Positions 13,737 through 23,754 of a stretch of 64,000 nucleotides of DNA are shown in pieces. Each line of letters starts with the position of its first letter. Position 1 is the first letter of the stretch. Where the stretch lies: the NCBI RefSeq assembly GCF_030463535.1, contig NC_132897.1, forward strand, positions 5,197,960-5,261,959. Reading direction: 5' to 3'. A model generated the notes under the pieces. That model worked only from the letters and a program-made list of their open reading frames with translations, did no database searches and was not told the DNA's origin. The translations under genes were made by a program, and so were the position numbers. The stretch is from Salminus brasiliensis. Lineage: Eukaryota > Chordata > Actinopteri > Characiformes > Bryconidae.

Positions 13737-15474
13737 AAATACAAACAGGAAATGGCACAAAAGGCCAAGTCAGCAGCAGGAATGCTGCCAAGTCATGAAT
13801 CATTTTCTTCTGTAATGCTTGAGCAGGAGGGGAGTAATGATCAGTGTTTTCTAAGCAATTTTGGTTTGCTGGCGAAACCCAGACGGAGACACTCAAAGAA
13901 TCGCCCCAGGCGCTGTTTTGTACTGTAATGTGTGATGTTTCTTAAATCCAGCCCTGACATCCAGCAGTGTGTGTGGTGAGGAAGAGCCAGGGGCTGTTTA
14001 ATATGTATTTTTAAGCTGCATTAGTTACAATAATAGAGACATACGCTACTCGCCTTTAGGTTTAGCTAGTTGTCGGTAAAAATATCGCTGTCTTTCTTTT
14101 CATCACTCCAAGATCATTACCATGCTGCCGTCTAGCCGTCTGAGGATGTGTACTTGTGATTTGAGCTGTAGCTCGACCCTTTATGCTTAAAAAAACACTC
14201 TGGTTTGGTTCAAATATACCAAATACACACATTTTTCCTCTTACCCCGTCATTACTCTACCGCGTCAAGACTCATCATTGACTACTCATCATTATTAATT
14301 AATCAATACTCTCTTCTTCTTCTTCCTTATGGTCTGTTCAGATACCATAAATGAGGCTAATGTGAAGCCCAGTCCCAGCACCACTCCAGAAAAGGCTGTG
14401 TCCGTTACTGAGGAGGATGCCGGAGAATACACATCTCTCAAAGACACACGAGCAACCACGAAGCAACCCGCCAATGACGGCAGCGAGCAACCACTGCTGA
14501 AGTCTTCCGACAGCGAAGGCTCCACAAGTGGGTCCGAGTCAGCCATGGGGGCTCTTTACGCCCGAATCGCTCGCCTTTCTAAGCACTCCAAAGAGGAAGA
14601 AGACAGTGCAGCAGAAGCCAAGGCCAACGACAAGGCCCCGTCTCCAGAGAGGACCAAACCACGCCCTCCGGACCCCTCCACCAAGCCCAAAGTGTCCTGG
14701 ATCCATGGAACATCTGGTGCCAACCAGTCAGAGAAGGGCCAGGCTCCATCGCCACCCAAAGAAAAGAAGAGGAGCTCTGCTGATGGTTGCGCAAAGGGCG
14801 AGGAGAAGCAACGGTCGAAGGAGAAGTCAAGCAAGAAAGGGGAACAGAGGAATTCAGATGCTAAGAAGGGTGACGGAAACGAATCCCCAAGCAAGACCAA
14901 AGCCCACAAAGCTTCGGACCCCATTGAGCACATCAACGGAGCGGTCCAGAATGCCTTGAAGAAGATTGGGAACTTCCACTCCGAGAGGAAAGGGAGCGAA
15001 ACTGCCAAAGAGCCACCAAAGAGCCCAATAATCATGCACCCTCACATAAACTCTGAGGCGGCCACTCTTCTGGCTGCTCAGCTGAAGGAGAAGACCCAGA
15101 GCCTGAACCGTAACGAGGGTCTCTCAGTTGGCATCAAACCCAACGGAGTGTCCACCCCCCAGGCCAACCGGGAGAAACCCACGCCGCCCCAGAAGGCCAA
15201 GCGCTCAGTAACTGGGGCAAACAAAGCCCTTCTGCCCACCTCTACTAACCTTCAGAAGATGGTGGCTCCTGTGACGGACTCCACAACCCCTGAGCCCAAA
15301 AGCCCAGAAAAGCAGGCCTTGAATGGGACCAAAGTAGGAGATGCAGGTGACCCCATGCCAAAGAAAACGCCCATTAAAAAACCACCCAGGAAGAAAGGCA
15401 AGGAGGGAACAGCAGAGACAGAACCTAAGGCCACTCCAAAGACGGCCATCATGCCACCTCAGTTTGTCAAATAG
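1218..15474 (+). CDS. scarf2: scavenger receptor class F member 2 (3' part, five exons)
   Basis: The coding join is 1218-1321, 3685-3799, 5159-5283, 13377-13529 and 14342-15474; every junction is GT..AG and the reading phase is kept throughout. The product is the end of a single-pass membrane receptor: a cysteine-rich EGF/laminin-like piece, a leucine-rich transmembrane segment, then a cytoplasmic tail of roughly 480 residues. Recognition rests on tail motifs shared with vertebrate SCARF2 (SREC-II): IPLRRQKLPKVV followed by VAHHD, GPVYCVPHE, KPKVSWIHG, PPQKAKRSV and KKTPIKKPPRKK. SCARF family receptors have many extracellular EGF-like repeats; SCARF2 is known for cell-cell adhesion, and human SCARF2 mutations cause Van den Ende-Gupta syndrome. 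The start codon, signal peptide and earlier EGF exons are upstream of the window. Introns are 2363, 1359, 8093 and 812 bp and rich in repeats. The alternative would be SCARF1, but the tail motifs favour SCARF2. Confidence 0.93.
1590..1923 (-). mobile_element. Tc1-like miniature element, family E (full copy)
   Basis: About 334 bp with terminal inverted repeats: ATCAGCCATAACATTA at the left and TAATGTTATGGCAGAT at the right. The minus strand keeps a fragment (IPQQDTFRGLVESLPG) like the C-terminal end of Tc1 transposases, so it looks like an internally deleted Tc1-like element. Confidence 0.75.
1924..2469 (+). other. scarf2 intron: (TG)n and GA-rich tract, otherwise nothing seen
   Basis: A TG microsatellite near 2088-2110 and a GAGA-rich patch near 2275-2320; no exon signal. 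Confidence 0.5.
2470..2645. repeat. GAACC/GGTTC dispersed repeat copy
   Basis: Alternating GAGGAACCT and AAGGTTCCT motifs with inverted arms (TTCAGTTTGAAACTG against CAGTTTAAAGTTGAAG). Related copies lie at 4795-4975, 5385-5555, 23400-23515, 23755-23845, 28790-28910 and 54240-54480. It can fold on itself; a small non-autonomous element is likely. Confidence 0.6.
2655..2911 (-). mobile_element. Tc1-like miniature element, family E (partial)
   Basis: Shares the left half of the 1590 copy (CCGAATGTTGAGGAGGTCCC, CTCTACAAGACCTCTGAAGG). It runs directly into a foldback-element fragment at 2912, so it is a composite. Confidence 0.65.
2912..3110. mobile_element. composite of foldback-element end and family M fragment
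   Basis: Contains CTTGTTTCTACACCCATT, the end of the element at 18550-19245, then TTCTGGATGGAGCACCATCA from family M. Fragments only. Confidence 0.5.
3181..3495 (+). mobile_element. mariner/Tc1-like miniature element, family M
   Basis: Begins TATGGACAAAAGTATTGGGA and ends GTGTCCACAAATATTTGGAC, the two imperfect inverted ends of the window's commonest repeat. Internally deleted relative to longer copies. Confidence 0.7.
3685..3799 (+). CDS. scarf2: scarf2 exon: juxtamembrane and transmembrane segment
   Basis: The acceptor is CCTCAG before 3685 and the donor is GTGAGT at 3800. The translation has a short polar lead (PNQRMG), then about 24 hydrophobic residues (VIAAGTLVSFLLLILLSLL), then CCCFLCSNKNR. 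The cysteine cluster on the cytoplasmic edge followed by basic residues fits the positive-inside rule and possible palmitoylation (inference). Confidence 0.92.
4140..4775 (+). repeat. degenerate TTAGGG-like array
   Basis: About 630 bp of irregular GGTTAGGATTAGGTTTAAG-type units in a scarf2 intron. It resembles decayed telomeric repeat but no exact TTAGGG run is present. Similar arrays lie at 61010-61210 and 62140-63130. Confidence 0.8.
4795..4975. repeat. GAACC/GGTTC dispersed repeat copy
   Basis: Contains AAAGAACCTTCC, GTTCTTCACTCTCACACAGC and GGTTCTTTATAGAAGC with inverted symmetry; closest to the copy at 54240. Confidence 0.5.
5159..5283 (+). CDS. scarf2: scarf2 exon: basic juxtamembrane cytoplasmic segment
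   Basis: The acceptor is TTCTAG before 5159 and the donor is GTATGT at 5284. The translation is strongly basic, including KKAKRILCGRFSRISTKL and then PRIPLRRQKLPKVV, close to the same position in mammalian SCARF2. It enters with two carried bases (AG) and leaves with one (G). Confidence 0.92.
5385..5555. repeat. GAACC/GGTTC dispersed repeat copy
   Basis: Contains GGAGGAACCTCTTATGGTGC, TTGAGGAACCTTCAAG and AGAACCTCCAAGAGTTTCTC; same family as 2470. Confidence 0.6.
5590..6900. repeat. 33-bp minisatellite (degenerate)
   Basis: Units such as CTTGATTCTGGTTCACAAAC plus CAGAGAATCTAGA (33 bp). The array is regular to about 6450, then decays into GACTCAAGACTC-like sequence. Because 33 is a multiple of 3 it gives a 207-codon open frame of 11-residue repeats at 5708-6331, judged non-coding. 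Confidence 0.9.
6901..7949 (+). other. scarf2 intron, no recognised feature
   Basis: Unique-looking sequence. Open frames at 7131-7499 and 7576-7926 match no family I know and lack splice context, so I do not call them. Confidence 0.4.
7950..8790 (+). repeat. tandem satellite with two unit lengths
   Basis: At least five units starting CCCTAGTCCAGGACATTATC. Short units are about 115 bp; longer units (about 168 bp) carry an extra block, GATGTTTAAACTGCATGAAC through AGCTCACAGATACGCTCGCT. Short and long forms are interspersed. Confidence 0.85.
8791..9603 (+). other. scarf2 intron, no recognised feature
   Basis: A 184-codon open frame at 9018-9572 has no recognisable domain and no conserved context. 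A poly-T tract lies near 9310. Confidence 0.4.
9604..9847 (-). mobile_element. family M miniature element (truncated)
   Basis: Starts TATATGTCCAAATGTTTGTG, includes a (CA)n at 9692-9724, then AGTACTGCCAATAGATCTGG and the CTAATGCCAGACATGGCC block. The other end is missing. Confidence 0.7.
9848..10213 (+). other. AT-rich intron, no feature seen
   Basis: Contains loosely repeated phrases (GTAGACACTGAATCAT) but no element ends or exon. Confidence 0.4.
10214..10442 (-). mobile_element. family M miniature element (internal fragment)
   Basis: Contains AAGTACTGCCAATAGAATAG, GAACCTATTGGCACCATGAT and TCTGGAATGATGGTGGTGCT; both inverted ends are missing. Confidence 0.65.
10671..10905 (+). mobile_element. 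tRNA-derived SINE-like element
   Basis: Contains CCTGGGTTCGCTAAGC (B-box-like), a CCGGGCATGTGGGCTCACTG block and the body motif GGTTAAAGGCAGAGGTCAAA. Shares its body with the 22660 copy. Confidence 0.6.
10906..11590 (+). other. scarf2 intron, no recognised feature
   Basis: No element ends, exon or tandem repeat found. Confidence 0.4.
11591..11926 (+). mobile_element. family M miniature element
   Basis: ACAAAAGTATTGGGACACCT at the left; internal GAGCTTATCCTGCTTTTGTT; ends near AGGGACTAGACAAGCTGTGC. The right inverted end is missing. Confidence 0.7.
11927..12568 (+). other. scarf2 intron, no recognised feature
   Basis: Nothing beyond short open frames without context. Confidence 0.4.
12569..12935 (-). 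mobile_element. family M miniature element
   Basis: Left end TGTCTAAATGTTTCTGGACA, right end CCCAATACTTTTGTCCATAG. Internal CTATTGGCACCATGTTGCCT. Both ends are kept, about 367 bp. Confidence 0.75.
13377..13529 (+). CDS. scarf2: scarf2 exon: conserved cytoplasmic segment
   Basis: The acceptor is GTCCAG before 13377 and the donor is GTGAGT at 13530. The carried G plus TA makes V, then AHHDPENTFNCSFIEPP, a serine-rich stretch and GPVYCVPHE. Both ends of this segment match the SCARF2 tail. A tyrosine in PVYCV is a candidate phosphorylation site (inference). Confidence 0.93.
13704..13735 (+). repeat. (TG)n microsatellite
   Basis: TG dinucleotide run in the last scarf2 intron. Confidence 0.9.
14342..15474 (+). 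CDS. scarf2: scarf2 last coding exon: long basic, proline/serine-rich tail
   Basis: The acceptor is GTTCAG before 14342; the first two bases complete a D codon and the stop is TAG at 15472-15474, giving 376 residues. The tail is low-complexity (K, S, P, E, T) and looks intrinsically disordered. Landmarks in order are GALYARIARLSKHSKEEE, SPERTKPRPPDP, KPKVSWIHG, PPQKAKRSV, KKTPIKKPPRKK and the C-terminus PPQFVK. These are the family's conserved islands. The many minus-strand open frames over this exon are codon-bias shadows. Confidence 0.95.
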
Positions 15475-17619
15475 ACGCCATGCTTGGAAATGACTGGGCT
15501 GGACATGCAGTGCTGCCCATAGCGAAAGGAACCTTTCACTTAACACGCTCCTGTTTCATGGGTGTGATAAGAAAACAATCAGAAGAGCTGCGTGACGGAT
15601 CTTTATTTACTTTGTTTGAGGTCCAGGATGAGCTTGGAGAAGGAACAGTCACTGGTTATCATGTTGTGCCTTGAAGGTTTTACAAGTTTGTACAGATTTC
15701 GAAAGGAATTAATCAGCATTATAGTTTTAAATGGATTCAGAGTAATGTTATAAGCTTATTTTATACAGTATTCCAGCATTTATACGTTCACCAAACATCA
15801 GTGCATTCATCACTATTTCAGGTCATCCTGTGTTCTAACATTATGACCCAACGGAGCTTGTATTCTTCTGATCTACAGGTCAATTTTGATAAATGATTGA
15901 TAAATTGACCACAGTTAGCATTTCTCATAGCGTGAGCAAAAATGGTACTGTGGATAATCATAGTCATAGTGGTGTGAGGCAAAGGATTCCCACCCCTATT
16001 GTACCCTAAGTAGATGCTGTCATTCCACAGCAATGCTCTGCCTCATACTCACACAGTTCTCACAACCTATCAAGCCTCTGTGCTGCAGTGTGCAGTCCTA
16101 TCAGTACAGCCCTGCAATGGTTGAAGCGTAAACATAAACTGGACCAAAGACAGCGCTTGTTGCCTAACATCTGCTAATTAGCTTTTATCAGGTTATCAGC
16201 TCGTGCGTCAGTCGTCTTCTATCAGCTTCCAGTTTAGATTCCATGTTGGTTGGTTGGTTGCAGTAACTCAATGCTCTTTCAGATTGTGGCATGTTTTCAT
16301 CCAGCTGTTTATAAGGGAAAGGGATCCAGAAATAACTGAATGCTGCTGTTAAGACACAGTGATTTTAGCTGCTTTTAGTTCTTCCACTCTTGGCATTGCG
16401 TCTAGATTAGGGGCCTACAAATGCATCTGAAGGTGACAGATCGACTGCATCGATTGTTTTTTTACGGCCAAAAATGCTGGATATTGTTGAAGTTACGATT
16501 TTCTAATGACGATATCATGACCATTGATACCTATTTCTGAACAATGCTTTCACCTTGCAACTCCTTATCTCCTAGCTTTAGGATTCAGTTATAGTTTCTG
16601 AACCAGAAACTATCAATTCTGAACAGTTTGGTAACCGTTGAGTTAGTATATTTTGTGGCATACCACAGGGTTCTATTTTAAGGCCCATGAAAGTAATGTA
16701 AATTGTGACAGCAGTGTAGTTTTATATGAAAATATATATTTAGTATATAAATTCCAAAGTTTTCCAGAGATAATTACATGGCTACAGACCATCTCGAACT
16801 ACCAGTGTGGTACCCAGCAGTATGGAGAGTTGTTTGCATGGTCACATAGCAGCATATCATTTAGACAGGTCTAGATTTTGAAGCCTGATTACATTAGTAC
16901 TGAAATGTGGTGTTGAAAGATACTCAATTACAAAAAGTATGTTCGATTCCCAGTCCTATTTGTATGCCTGGTGTTTACACCCCTATTCCAGACTCCTGCC
17001 GTTTCTATTGCTCCTTGTTTTCAGTAGTAAAGAGGCTGGACGTGGCGACGAAAGTCCTGGAAAGTGAGGTTTTCGTCGCCTTCGCTCCAATCAGAGCATG
17101 TGGGCAACAGACCTCAGACTGATGAGAGATTGATAGATGGTGTCGTGTTACAGTTACACAAACAAGTCTGTTGCCGCTTTCATAGAAGGACAGACTGAGA
17201 AAATTAACAGTGAACAAATGGAGCTAGTGATTACTTGTAACGCTGAGGCCTTTTGTTGTGCGAGTGTTTGTTTGAGAGCTTTATTGAGCCTGAAATGTTG
17301 GTCCAAACCCGACTATAACCTGAGAGCGTTCTCCTTGAAGTCAACGAATGGAACTAATAGAAAGCAGAGACCTAATTAACACCATATATCACGTCTGTGC
17401 TCTCAAACTAAAATGATCATTTTTTACATATTTTCCTCTTGTACGTTTTCCTGAGGGATCGCTCACAGAACTGATACAGTATATGGCAACTGTAGATCCA
17501 CTGCTAGGTTCCTAGTCAATAACATAGTATAAATGGACATCAGTTGAGTGTAATGAAGGCCCTTTAAGCAAATACACAGTCATATTAGACTATTATGACC
17601 ACTAACCTAATAATGGGAA
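15475..17619 (+). other. scarf2 3'UTR then intergenic; no further gene seen
   Basis: No AATAAA was found close to the scarf2 stop; the nearest clear one is at 18108-18113. The 3' end of scarf2 is therefore not resolved. No coding exon recognised. Confidence 0.45.
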
Positions 17620-17905
17620 TTACCACCCTTGGCTCGGACAACACTAGCAAGACGTTGTGGTATTGACTGTAGCATTAGGTGATGGAAGGTGCTCGTTATA
17701 GAGGTTATCTATCTGCTCAACAGTGGCTCGTCGATTGCTCTGTACCACTGGCCAGAGTCGTCGCTCCCATCTGGCATCAATTACCCATGGGGCACCAGCG
17801 TCATGGCATTGGGAGGCACTTAATGTGTGGGAAGCCCATTCTCTGATCAATCAGATCAGTCAGTCCTTTGTCCATGCTGATCGTTTTGCACTCTGCAACA
17901 ACTGA
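17620..17905 (-). pseudogene. decayed Tc1-like transposase fragment
   Basis: The minus strand at 17644-17850 reads DARWERRLWPVVQSNRRATV, resembling the N-terminal DNA-binding (helix-turn-helix) region of Tc1-like transposases. The frame is short and stops soon after. No DDE residues or inverted ends were found. Confidence 0.6.
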
Positions 17906-18549
17906 CTGGTGTGCTCGCTTAATTATACAGGCAGCAAACCTTGTCCTGGGCAGAGTTCATTCCAAGCATAATGTTCTGATATGACTGTGTACAAGATCAT
18001 TTACCTTAGGCCACTGGAACAGTGACATAACGCATTGTCTGTAGTGACAGAGGGTGTTGATATTTCTCATATATCTCATCATTAGTGACATAGCTTTCTA
18101 CATAGTTAATAAACATCTTATTCAATGCTTATAAATGTGTCATTTACTCCCAAAGTAGGCAGCCTTAAAACTGATATCCTTCAGTCTGACGCCAATACAG
18201 TAATACTTGCGTAATATCATTTTGCAAGTGACATAAGCTGTTTGTGAAACTCAAGTGTTGTTTTATAAATGCTTTATTCAGTGCTTATAACTGTGTTATT
18301 AACCCCTTAAACTCCTTGGAACTACTGGTGGGTAGTAACAACTGCAGCTACTTTGCACTGCTTTGCCGGTAGTTACCTATTAGTAATCCTTAGGGTGTGA
18401 TGAAAGTCACGGAGCATAGGGGCTTAAGTTCGTAAGTAGGTAGCCTCCAAATAAGGTGCTATCCTAAAACATCCAATGCCATCTAGCCTAAGTATGCTGA
18501 CATAAGCTGTTTAATAATACCCAGGTTTTGCTTTATTAATGTATAATTG

Positions 18550-19245
18550 CACCGATCCACCTTGTTTCCACATTCACTGTCCAGTCTACCAGCTCCCACA
18601 TCCCATTTCCATTCTCCATTTTCATCTTCCATTTTCCATTTCTCTTCACCTTGTTTGTTCTTCCATGCTGAGGACCCCACAGGACGGACCCCAACAGAGC
18701 AGACTGTAGTATTTTTTGAGCGGAGGGTCATTCTCAGGACTGCAGTGACACTGACTGACATGGAGGTGGCGAGTGTGTTAGTAGTGTGTGTTGCACTGCT
18801 GGGGGTACGAGTGGATCAGACACAGCAGTGCTGCTGGAGTGTTCAAACACTGTCTGTCCACTTACTGTCCACCCTTACCTAGTTGGTCCACCTTGTAGAT
18901 AAAGGTAAAGTCAGAGACAGATGCTCTGTATCTATTGCATTGGTCATCATCTGGTCCTTCATCAGTACTCACAGGACGCTGCTGCCCACAGGACACTGCT
19001 GCCCACAGGACACTGTTGACTGGATATTTCTGGTTGGTGGACTGTTCTCAGTCCAGCAGTGAAACTGAGGTGTTTAAAGACTGCAGTGCTGAGAATGACC
19101 CACCACCCGAATGATGACCTGTTCTGCGGTGGTCAGTCTTGTGGGGTAGTATGCAGAGTATGCAGTATCCTATATGGAAAGTGGAGCTGATAAAATGGAC
19201 AATGAGTGTAGAAACAAGGAGGATGGTGTTAATGTTATGGCTTTG
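18550..19245. mobile_element. foldback element with long imperfect inverted arms
   Basis: The left end CCTTGTTTCCACATTCACTG matches the reverse complement of the right end at about 19193-19220. An inner pair repeats this: GGGTCATTCTCAGGACTGCA near 18725 and the reverse complement of TGCAGTGCTGAGAATGACCC near 19085. The middle holds three tandem copies of CACAGGACNCTGCTGCC. No coding frame. A fragment lies at 2912. Confidence 0.75.
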
Positions 19246-20870
19246 GACAAATATTTCAAGCTCTCGAGTGTGTGTGTGTGTGTGTGTTTGTATGTGTTTA
19301 TATGAAGACTCCTGAGTTCTCAGAGTGCCTCAGCTGAATTCCCAGCATTGTTAAGCATTACCCATGAGTGCACTACGCCTCATGTGCCTCAAGCCACAGG
19401 GACCTAATAGGGCATGCATTACAAATGCATATAACAGCATATATATATATATCATAGTACACATCCAGAAGTGCACTTATACAGCATTATACACCAGTAT
19501 CCTTATTCCTCATCTACAGTAGTGCCTGCAGTATATCACCACTATTGTTTTATACACAACGTATAGTATTTGGCATCAGTACGCCGCTCCTAGTGGAGGC
19601 CCCGCTTCTCCTAGGCATTGTCGAACAGTATGTTCAGGGGACACGGTTGGGCCAGATCCACCCAGCTAGTTCCCACACGCTCACCCCTAACAAGCCGACC
19701 ACATAAATGCTAGCTGAAACAAACCAGCCGAGCTTTTCTCATCAAACCCGGACAAAATGACTACGTCTGACGAGCCGTTAGAGTGTAATGTCACGTCTTT
19801 GAGCCTTAAAGCACTTGCAGGTTATTCTTGGCCCACGCTGGGAAAATCCTGATCGGCAGAAATGAAGACAGTGGCTGAGAAATGATGATTAAAAAATAAT
19901 AATGAAAAACTGGACGATTAAGAAGGCATTCATTAAAAAAAAAATATTAATAATTGTACAGTATGAGTTCCAGCTCTGGTGGCGGTGGTGCTAGTGTGTA
20001 CTGAACGCAGTCAGTGTTGTTAAATTTAATGTAAAGTAAGGGTTTGTATTGGGTTTCTCTAATTACTGTGTCGTTACACATTAATAATCTTGTTATAACA
20101 GTGTAACTACTGTAATAGAGGCGATAGGGCGGAATTACAGCGGTTTAGCTTGTGTAAGGACACATTTACACAGTCCTGATACGTGTAATTAATGAATAAC
20201 TATGTAATTAATCAGTAATAGAAACGCAGTGGAAGCACAATGCCCATGTTATTTTTTTTACAGGCGTTGGTCTAAGCTGAATTTGCTACATGTATGTATT
20301 AGCGTACGCCGTGCCGCTGTAATACGGTCACCAGTAGTTACATTGTTGGTATTATATGGACTGTTAACGTGTAATTACACAGTTATTACAGACACTTCCT
20401 CTAAAGTGGGGCCAATCTTTCTTTATATGGTACAAATTTCCCTTTTTATAATGGTTATTTTTCTACATACCAAGATATTTTGTAATAATAGTGTTATCTA
20501 TGTTTGTAAGCTGTGCTTATACAACTTATATTTTTTGCTCTGTCTTTGATTTTTTGGTGTCAAATGAACTGGCTTTCAGATTGAATATGTCCGCCCTCCC
20601 CCTTCCCCCCTACACACACACACACACACACACACACTTTTTTCCTCTTCTGATCATTCAAACATCAGGTACAAGTTTATGTGTATGAACATTTTTACTG
20701 TGTTGTTGTTTTTGTTGTTGTTTGTTTCTTCTCGTTTCTCTGTGGAAGTTATTGTTTTATTACAAACAGTAAATCGTATGATGCAGAGGTCAGTGGGAGG
20801 CCAACTCTCCAACTATCTACCCGTATTAACCCGTAACGTCCTGTGTCTTTTACTCCATCCTCTCGTGTAG
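19246..20870 (+). other. intergenic, no recognised gene
   Basis: (TG)n at 19267-19290 and (CA)n near 20612-20637. A short frame opening MTTSDEPLECNV near 19756 is unsupported. Confidence 0.4.
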
Positions 20871-21130
20871 GATCCTCGACAAAGAACAGATGTTCATGTT
20901 TTTGCACAGAACCCGAAGCTTTTCCAACTGCAGTATAAGGTATTATAGGATTTGAAAGACTGAAGAACTGTTTTCCGCTCTGACCGGGGCCTGACCGGGC
21001 CCTGAATTGAGGAGTCTGACTGTGGGCGTGGATTGCGTTTGCGATGCCTCTCGGTTTGTGTTGACGTTGTTGATGTTGTGGCTGTTCATTACCTACTTTT
21101 GGAAATAAAAAAAAGAAACCTGTAGCTCCT
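20871..21130 (+). other. candidate 3' terminal exon of an unidentified transcript
   Basis: A strong acceptor (pyrimidine tract, then GTGTAG at 20865-20870) is followed by sequence of exon-like composition and AATAAA at 21104-21109. All three frames stay open for about 20-27 codons, so the coding frame cannot be decided. It could be a spliced 3'UTR or alternative last exon of scarf2, or the end of another transcript. I recognise no protein. Confidence 0.27.
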
Positions 21131-21340
21131 GAACCTGAAGACTTGGACTGCGTCTGAATTTATTTTCATCGTAGATCATCACACCAGGGCGGATACTGAT
21201 ATTATTAATAATAATAATAATAATAACCAGTATGATTTCATATCCAAATAAACTTTTTTGCAGTTTTAGTTAAACACTGTCAGTTTGAAGTGTATAATGT
21301 AAACAGTGGTCAGATTTCTTAAACATTAACATCACAAACG

Positions 21341-21433
21341 TCTGTCTGTCTGTCTGTCTGTCTCTCTGTTTATCTATCTATCTATCGATCTAGCTTTCTA
21401 TCTGTCTGTCTTTCTATCTGTCTGTATATCTGG

Positions 21434-21501
<68 letters not shown>

Positions 21502-21631
21502 ATGTCTGCCTCTCTGTATGTCTGTCTGTATATCTGTCTATTTATATATCTATCTGTCTGTCTATCTATATATGAAGCAATCTGTCTGCCTATATGTTTC
21601 CTGTCTGTCTATATATCTACCTATATGTCTT

Positions 21632-21662
<31 letters not shown>

Positions 21663-22030
21663 GTCTATATGTCTCCCTCTCTGTCTGTCTGTCTGTATAT
21701 CTGTCTGTCTGTCTATTTATATTTATCGGTCTGTCTATCTATATATGAAGCAATCTGTCTGTCTATGTATTGATTTGTCGGTCTATATATCTGCCTGTCT
21801 GTCTATTTGTCTGTCTGTATGCTATTTTACTGTCTTTCTATATATCTGGCTATCCGTCTATCTGTCTATATGCGTGTATGTATGTATATATAGTCATTCT
21901 CACTGTCTGTCTGACTTTCTCATCTATCTGCCTACATATATCTATATGTATCTGTCTGTCTGTCTTGCTGTCTATCTGTCTGCCTATTAATCACTCTTCT
22001 CTTGTATGCTCTTTCGCTCTGTATTTCTCT
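21341..22030 (+). repeat. compound TCTG/TCTA tetranucleotide microsatellite
   Basis: About 690 bp of mixed TCTG and TCTA runs with TATA interruptions, including a duplicated block around CTATATATGAAGCAATCTGT at 21570 and 21740. Confidence 0.95.
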
Positions 22031-22659
22031 GTCTATCTCTCTCATTTAGTTCAGTTCATTATGAAGCTCTATGCTGCCAAAGCACAGTAAAGTATTTATC
22101 TACTGCTGAACATCTTTAATAGGAGCAATAGTAGCCATAGAGCTAATATGCGTCAGAGCTAACGGTCAGGAGAGTCTCTCTTTCTCGCTCTCTCTCCCTC
22201 TTATATCCCTGCAATAATTGATATTTCACGCTTTCTGCTGACTCCTGGCTGGCTCTGAGGTGCGGGTGGAGGCTGACCGTAGCTTTAGTGGCCGTGGTCG
22301 TGGCCATACAGTCATCAAAGAGCCCCGAGGAGCTGCCTGGCAAACTGCAGCAGCAACACAACAGCCTCTTTCATGCAGAAACAGTCGGGAGTCTGTTTGA
22401 AGGGGCCCAGGAGTTAAAGCATCATGCGCTGCATACTGCCACTCGTTTTTCTTACCTTTTTTTCTTTCAAATTGGGGGATGGGGCACCGGGGTTGGGGCA
22501 GGGGTAGCCAAAGCATCATGGGAAGAAGGAAAAGCACAGGGAAAGAGGAAACTTATACAGTGATTAGATTTAATAAAATCAACAGAGCAGCCCTGGAGCA
22601 AAGACATGTGACCCTTTCAGCTCCGAAGGCGCTGTAGTATGTCTGACCCTGGCGCTTTA
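22031..22659 (+). other. intergenic, no recognised feature
   Basis: A small CT/GA patch at 22175-22200; otherwise unique sequence. Confidence 0.4.
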
Positions 22660-22990
22660 TTGGAGGACAGCTGTGGCCCAAAGGTTAGAGAAGTGGGCTG
22701 GGGACCGGAAAAATGGTCGGCTCGACACCCTGGACCATAAGGAAAGGAAGTGGGGGCAGGGGGTGGGAAGGAACAGTGCTTTTCCCTATCTCAGCGTTCA
22801 CACAACAGCAAGGCAGCTAACCTCCAATTGCTCCCAGGGTGTGGAGGTAGCTGACCACCTCTGTGTGTGTGTGTGCTCACTGCCCCTAGCTTGTGTTTCT
22901 TGTGGTTCTCTGCCACAGATGGGATCAATGCGGAGGCTCATTTTCATTGTTGTGTTGGGCAATGGCTATAAAAAGGTCTTTGCATGTGTA
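22660..22990 (+). mobile_element. tRNA-derived SINE
   Basis: The head resembles a tRNA promoter: TGTGGCCCAAAGGTTAGAGA (A-box region) and GGTCGGCTCGACACC (B-box-like). The body contains CTCACTGCCCCTAGCTTGTG, as in the 10671 copy. Confidence 0.65.
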
Positions 22991-23104
22991 AGTGTGTGAA
23001 TGTGTGTGTGGGCATGCATGTGCAGACTAAACAAAACCCCTCAATGATTCATAGAGTTACGACTGTGGAGATCAGACAAGACTGGTCATGAAATACACAC
23101 ACAA

Positions 23105-23105
23105 A

Positions 23106-23152
<47 letters not shown>
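23105..23152 (+). repeat. (CA)n microsatellite
   Basis: Uninterrupted CA run of about 45 bp. Confidence 0.95.
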
Positions 23153-23155
<3 letters not shown>

Positions 23156-23220
23156 TTACTTCCACTCCACATTTATTAAAGCATGTTGACCCAAAATGAA
23201 GCAGCATAATTGCCATACAC

Positions 23221-23605
23221 ACACTATACGGACAAAAGTATTGGGACACTCCTCTTAATCAATGATTTTGGGTGTCTGATTCAGTCCCATTGCCACAGAT
23301 GTATCAAATCAAGCCCCTGGCCAACATCACACTGGGTGAGCCATCTACCCACTCAGCGAGAGCAAGGCCAACTCTGGCAAGCAGCATGGCCCAAAATTCG
23401 AACATAGATCCCATGTTTGTAGAACAGAAAGGTTCCTTGAAGGCCCCTCAAAGCACCTTAAGAGGATCCCCCACAGGTCCAGAGTGAAGAACCTGGAAAA
23501 AGTTTCTCAAAAACAATGTAAAGATGGCAATTCCGACAAAAGCAGGATAAGCTCTTTTTTTAATACCGACAATGAACGAGGTGTCCCAATACTTTTGTCC
23601 ATGTG
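23221..23605 (+). mobile_element. family M element interrupted by other repeats
   Basis: Left end ACGGACAAAAGTATTGGGAC near 23229 and right end GTGTCCCAATACTTTTGTCC near 23581. Between them lie a SINE-body fragment (about 23300-23400) and a GAACC-repeat fragment (23400-23515). Both ends are the same terminus in inverted orientation. Confidence 0.6.
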
Positions 23606-23754
23606 TTGTCTCTCTGGATTTTTTGAGGACTATGCTCTGGACATATCCCACTTCGGTTATATCCCTAATTTTTATTCTGTGGACCTTCAGTCCAGTGGGA
23701 ATGTGGTAAGAGGACCTATAGGATATGTCCCAGCTAACATGCCCATGTGGGGGC

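Noticed and set aside
14556..15035. 159-codon minus-strand frame opposite the scarf2 last exon
   Set aside because: Antisense shadow of a GC-biased coding exon; no own domain.
19756..19860. Short frame opening MTTSDEPLECNV
   Set aside because: About 31 codons, no family match, no poly(A) signal or clear splice partner.
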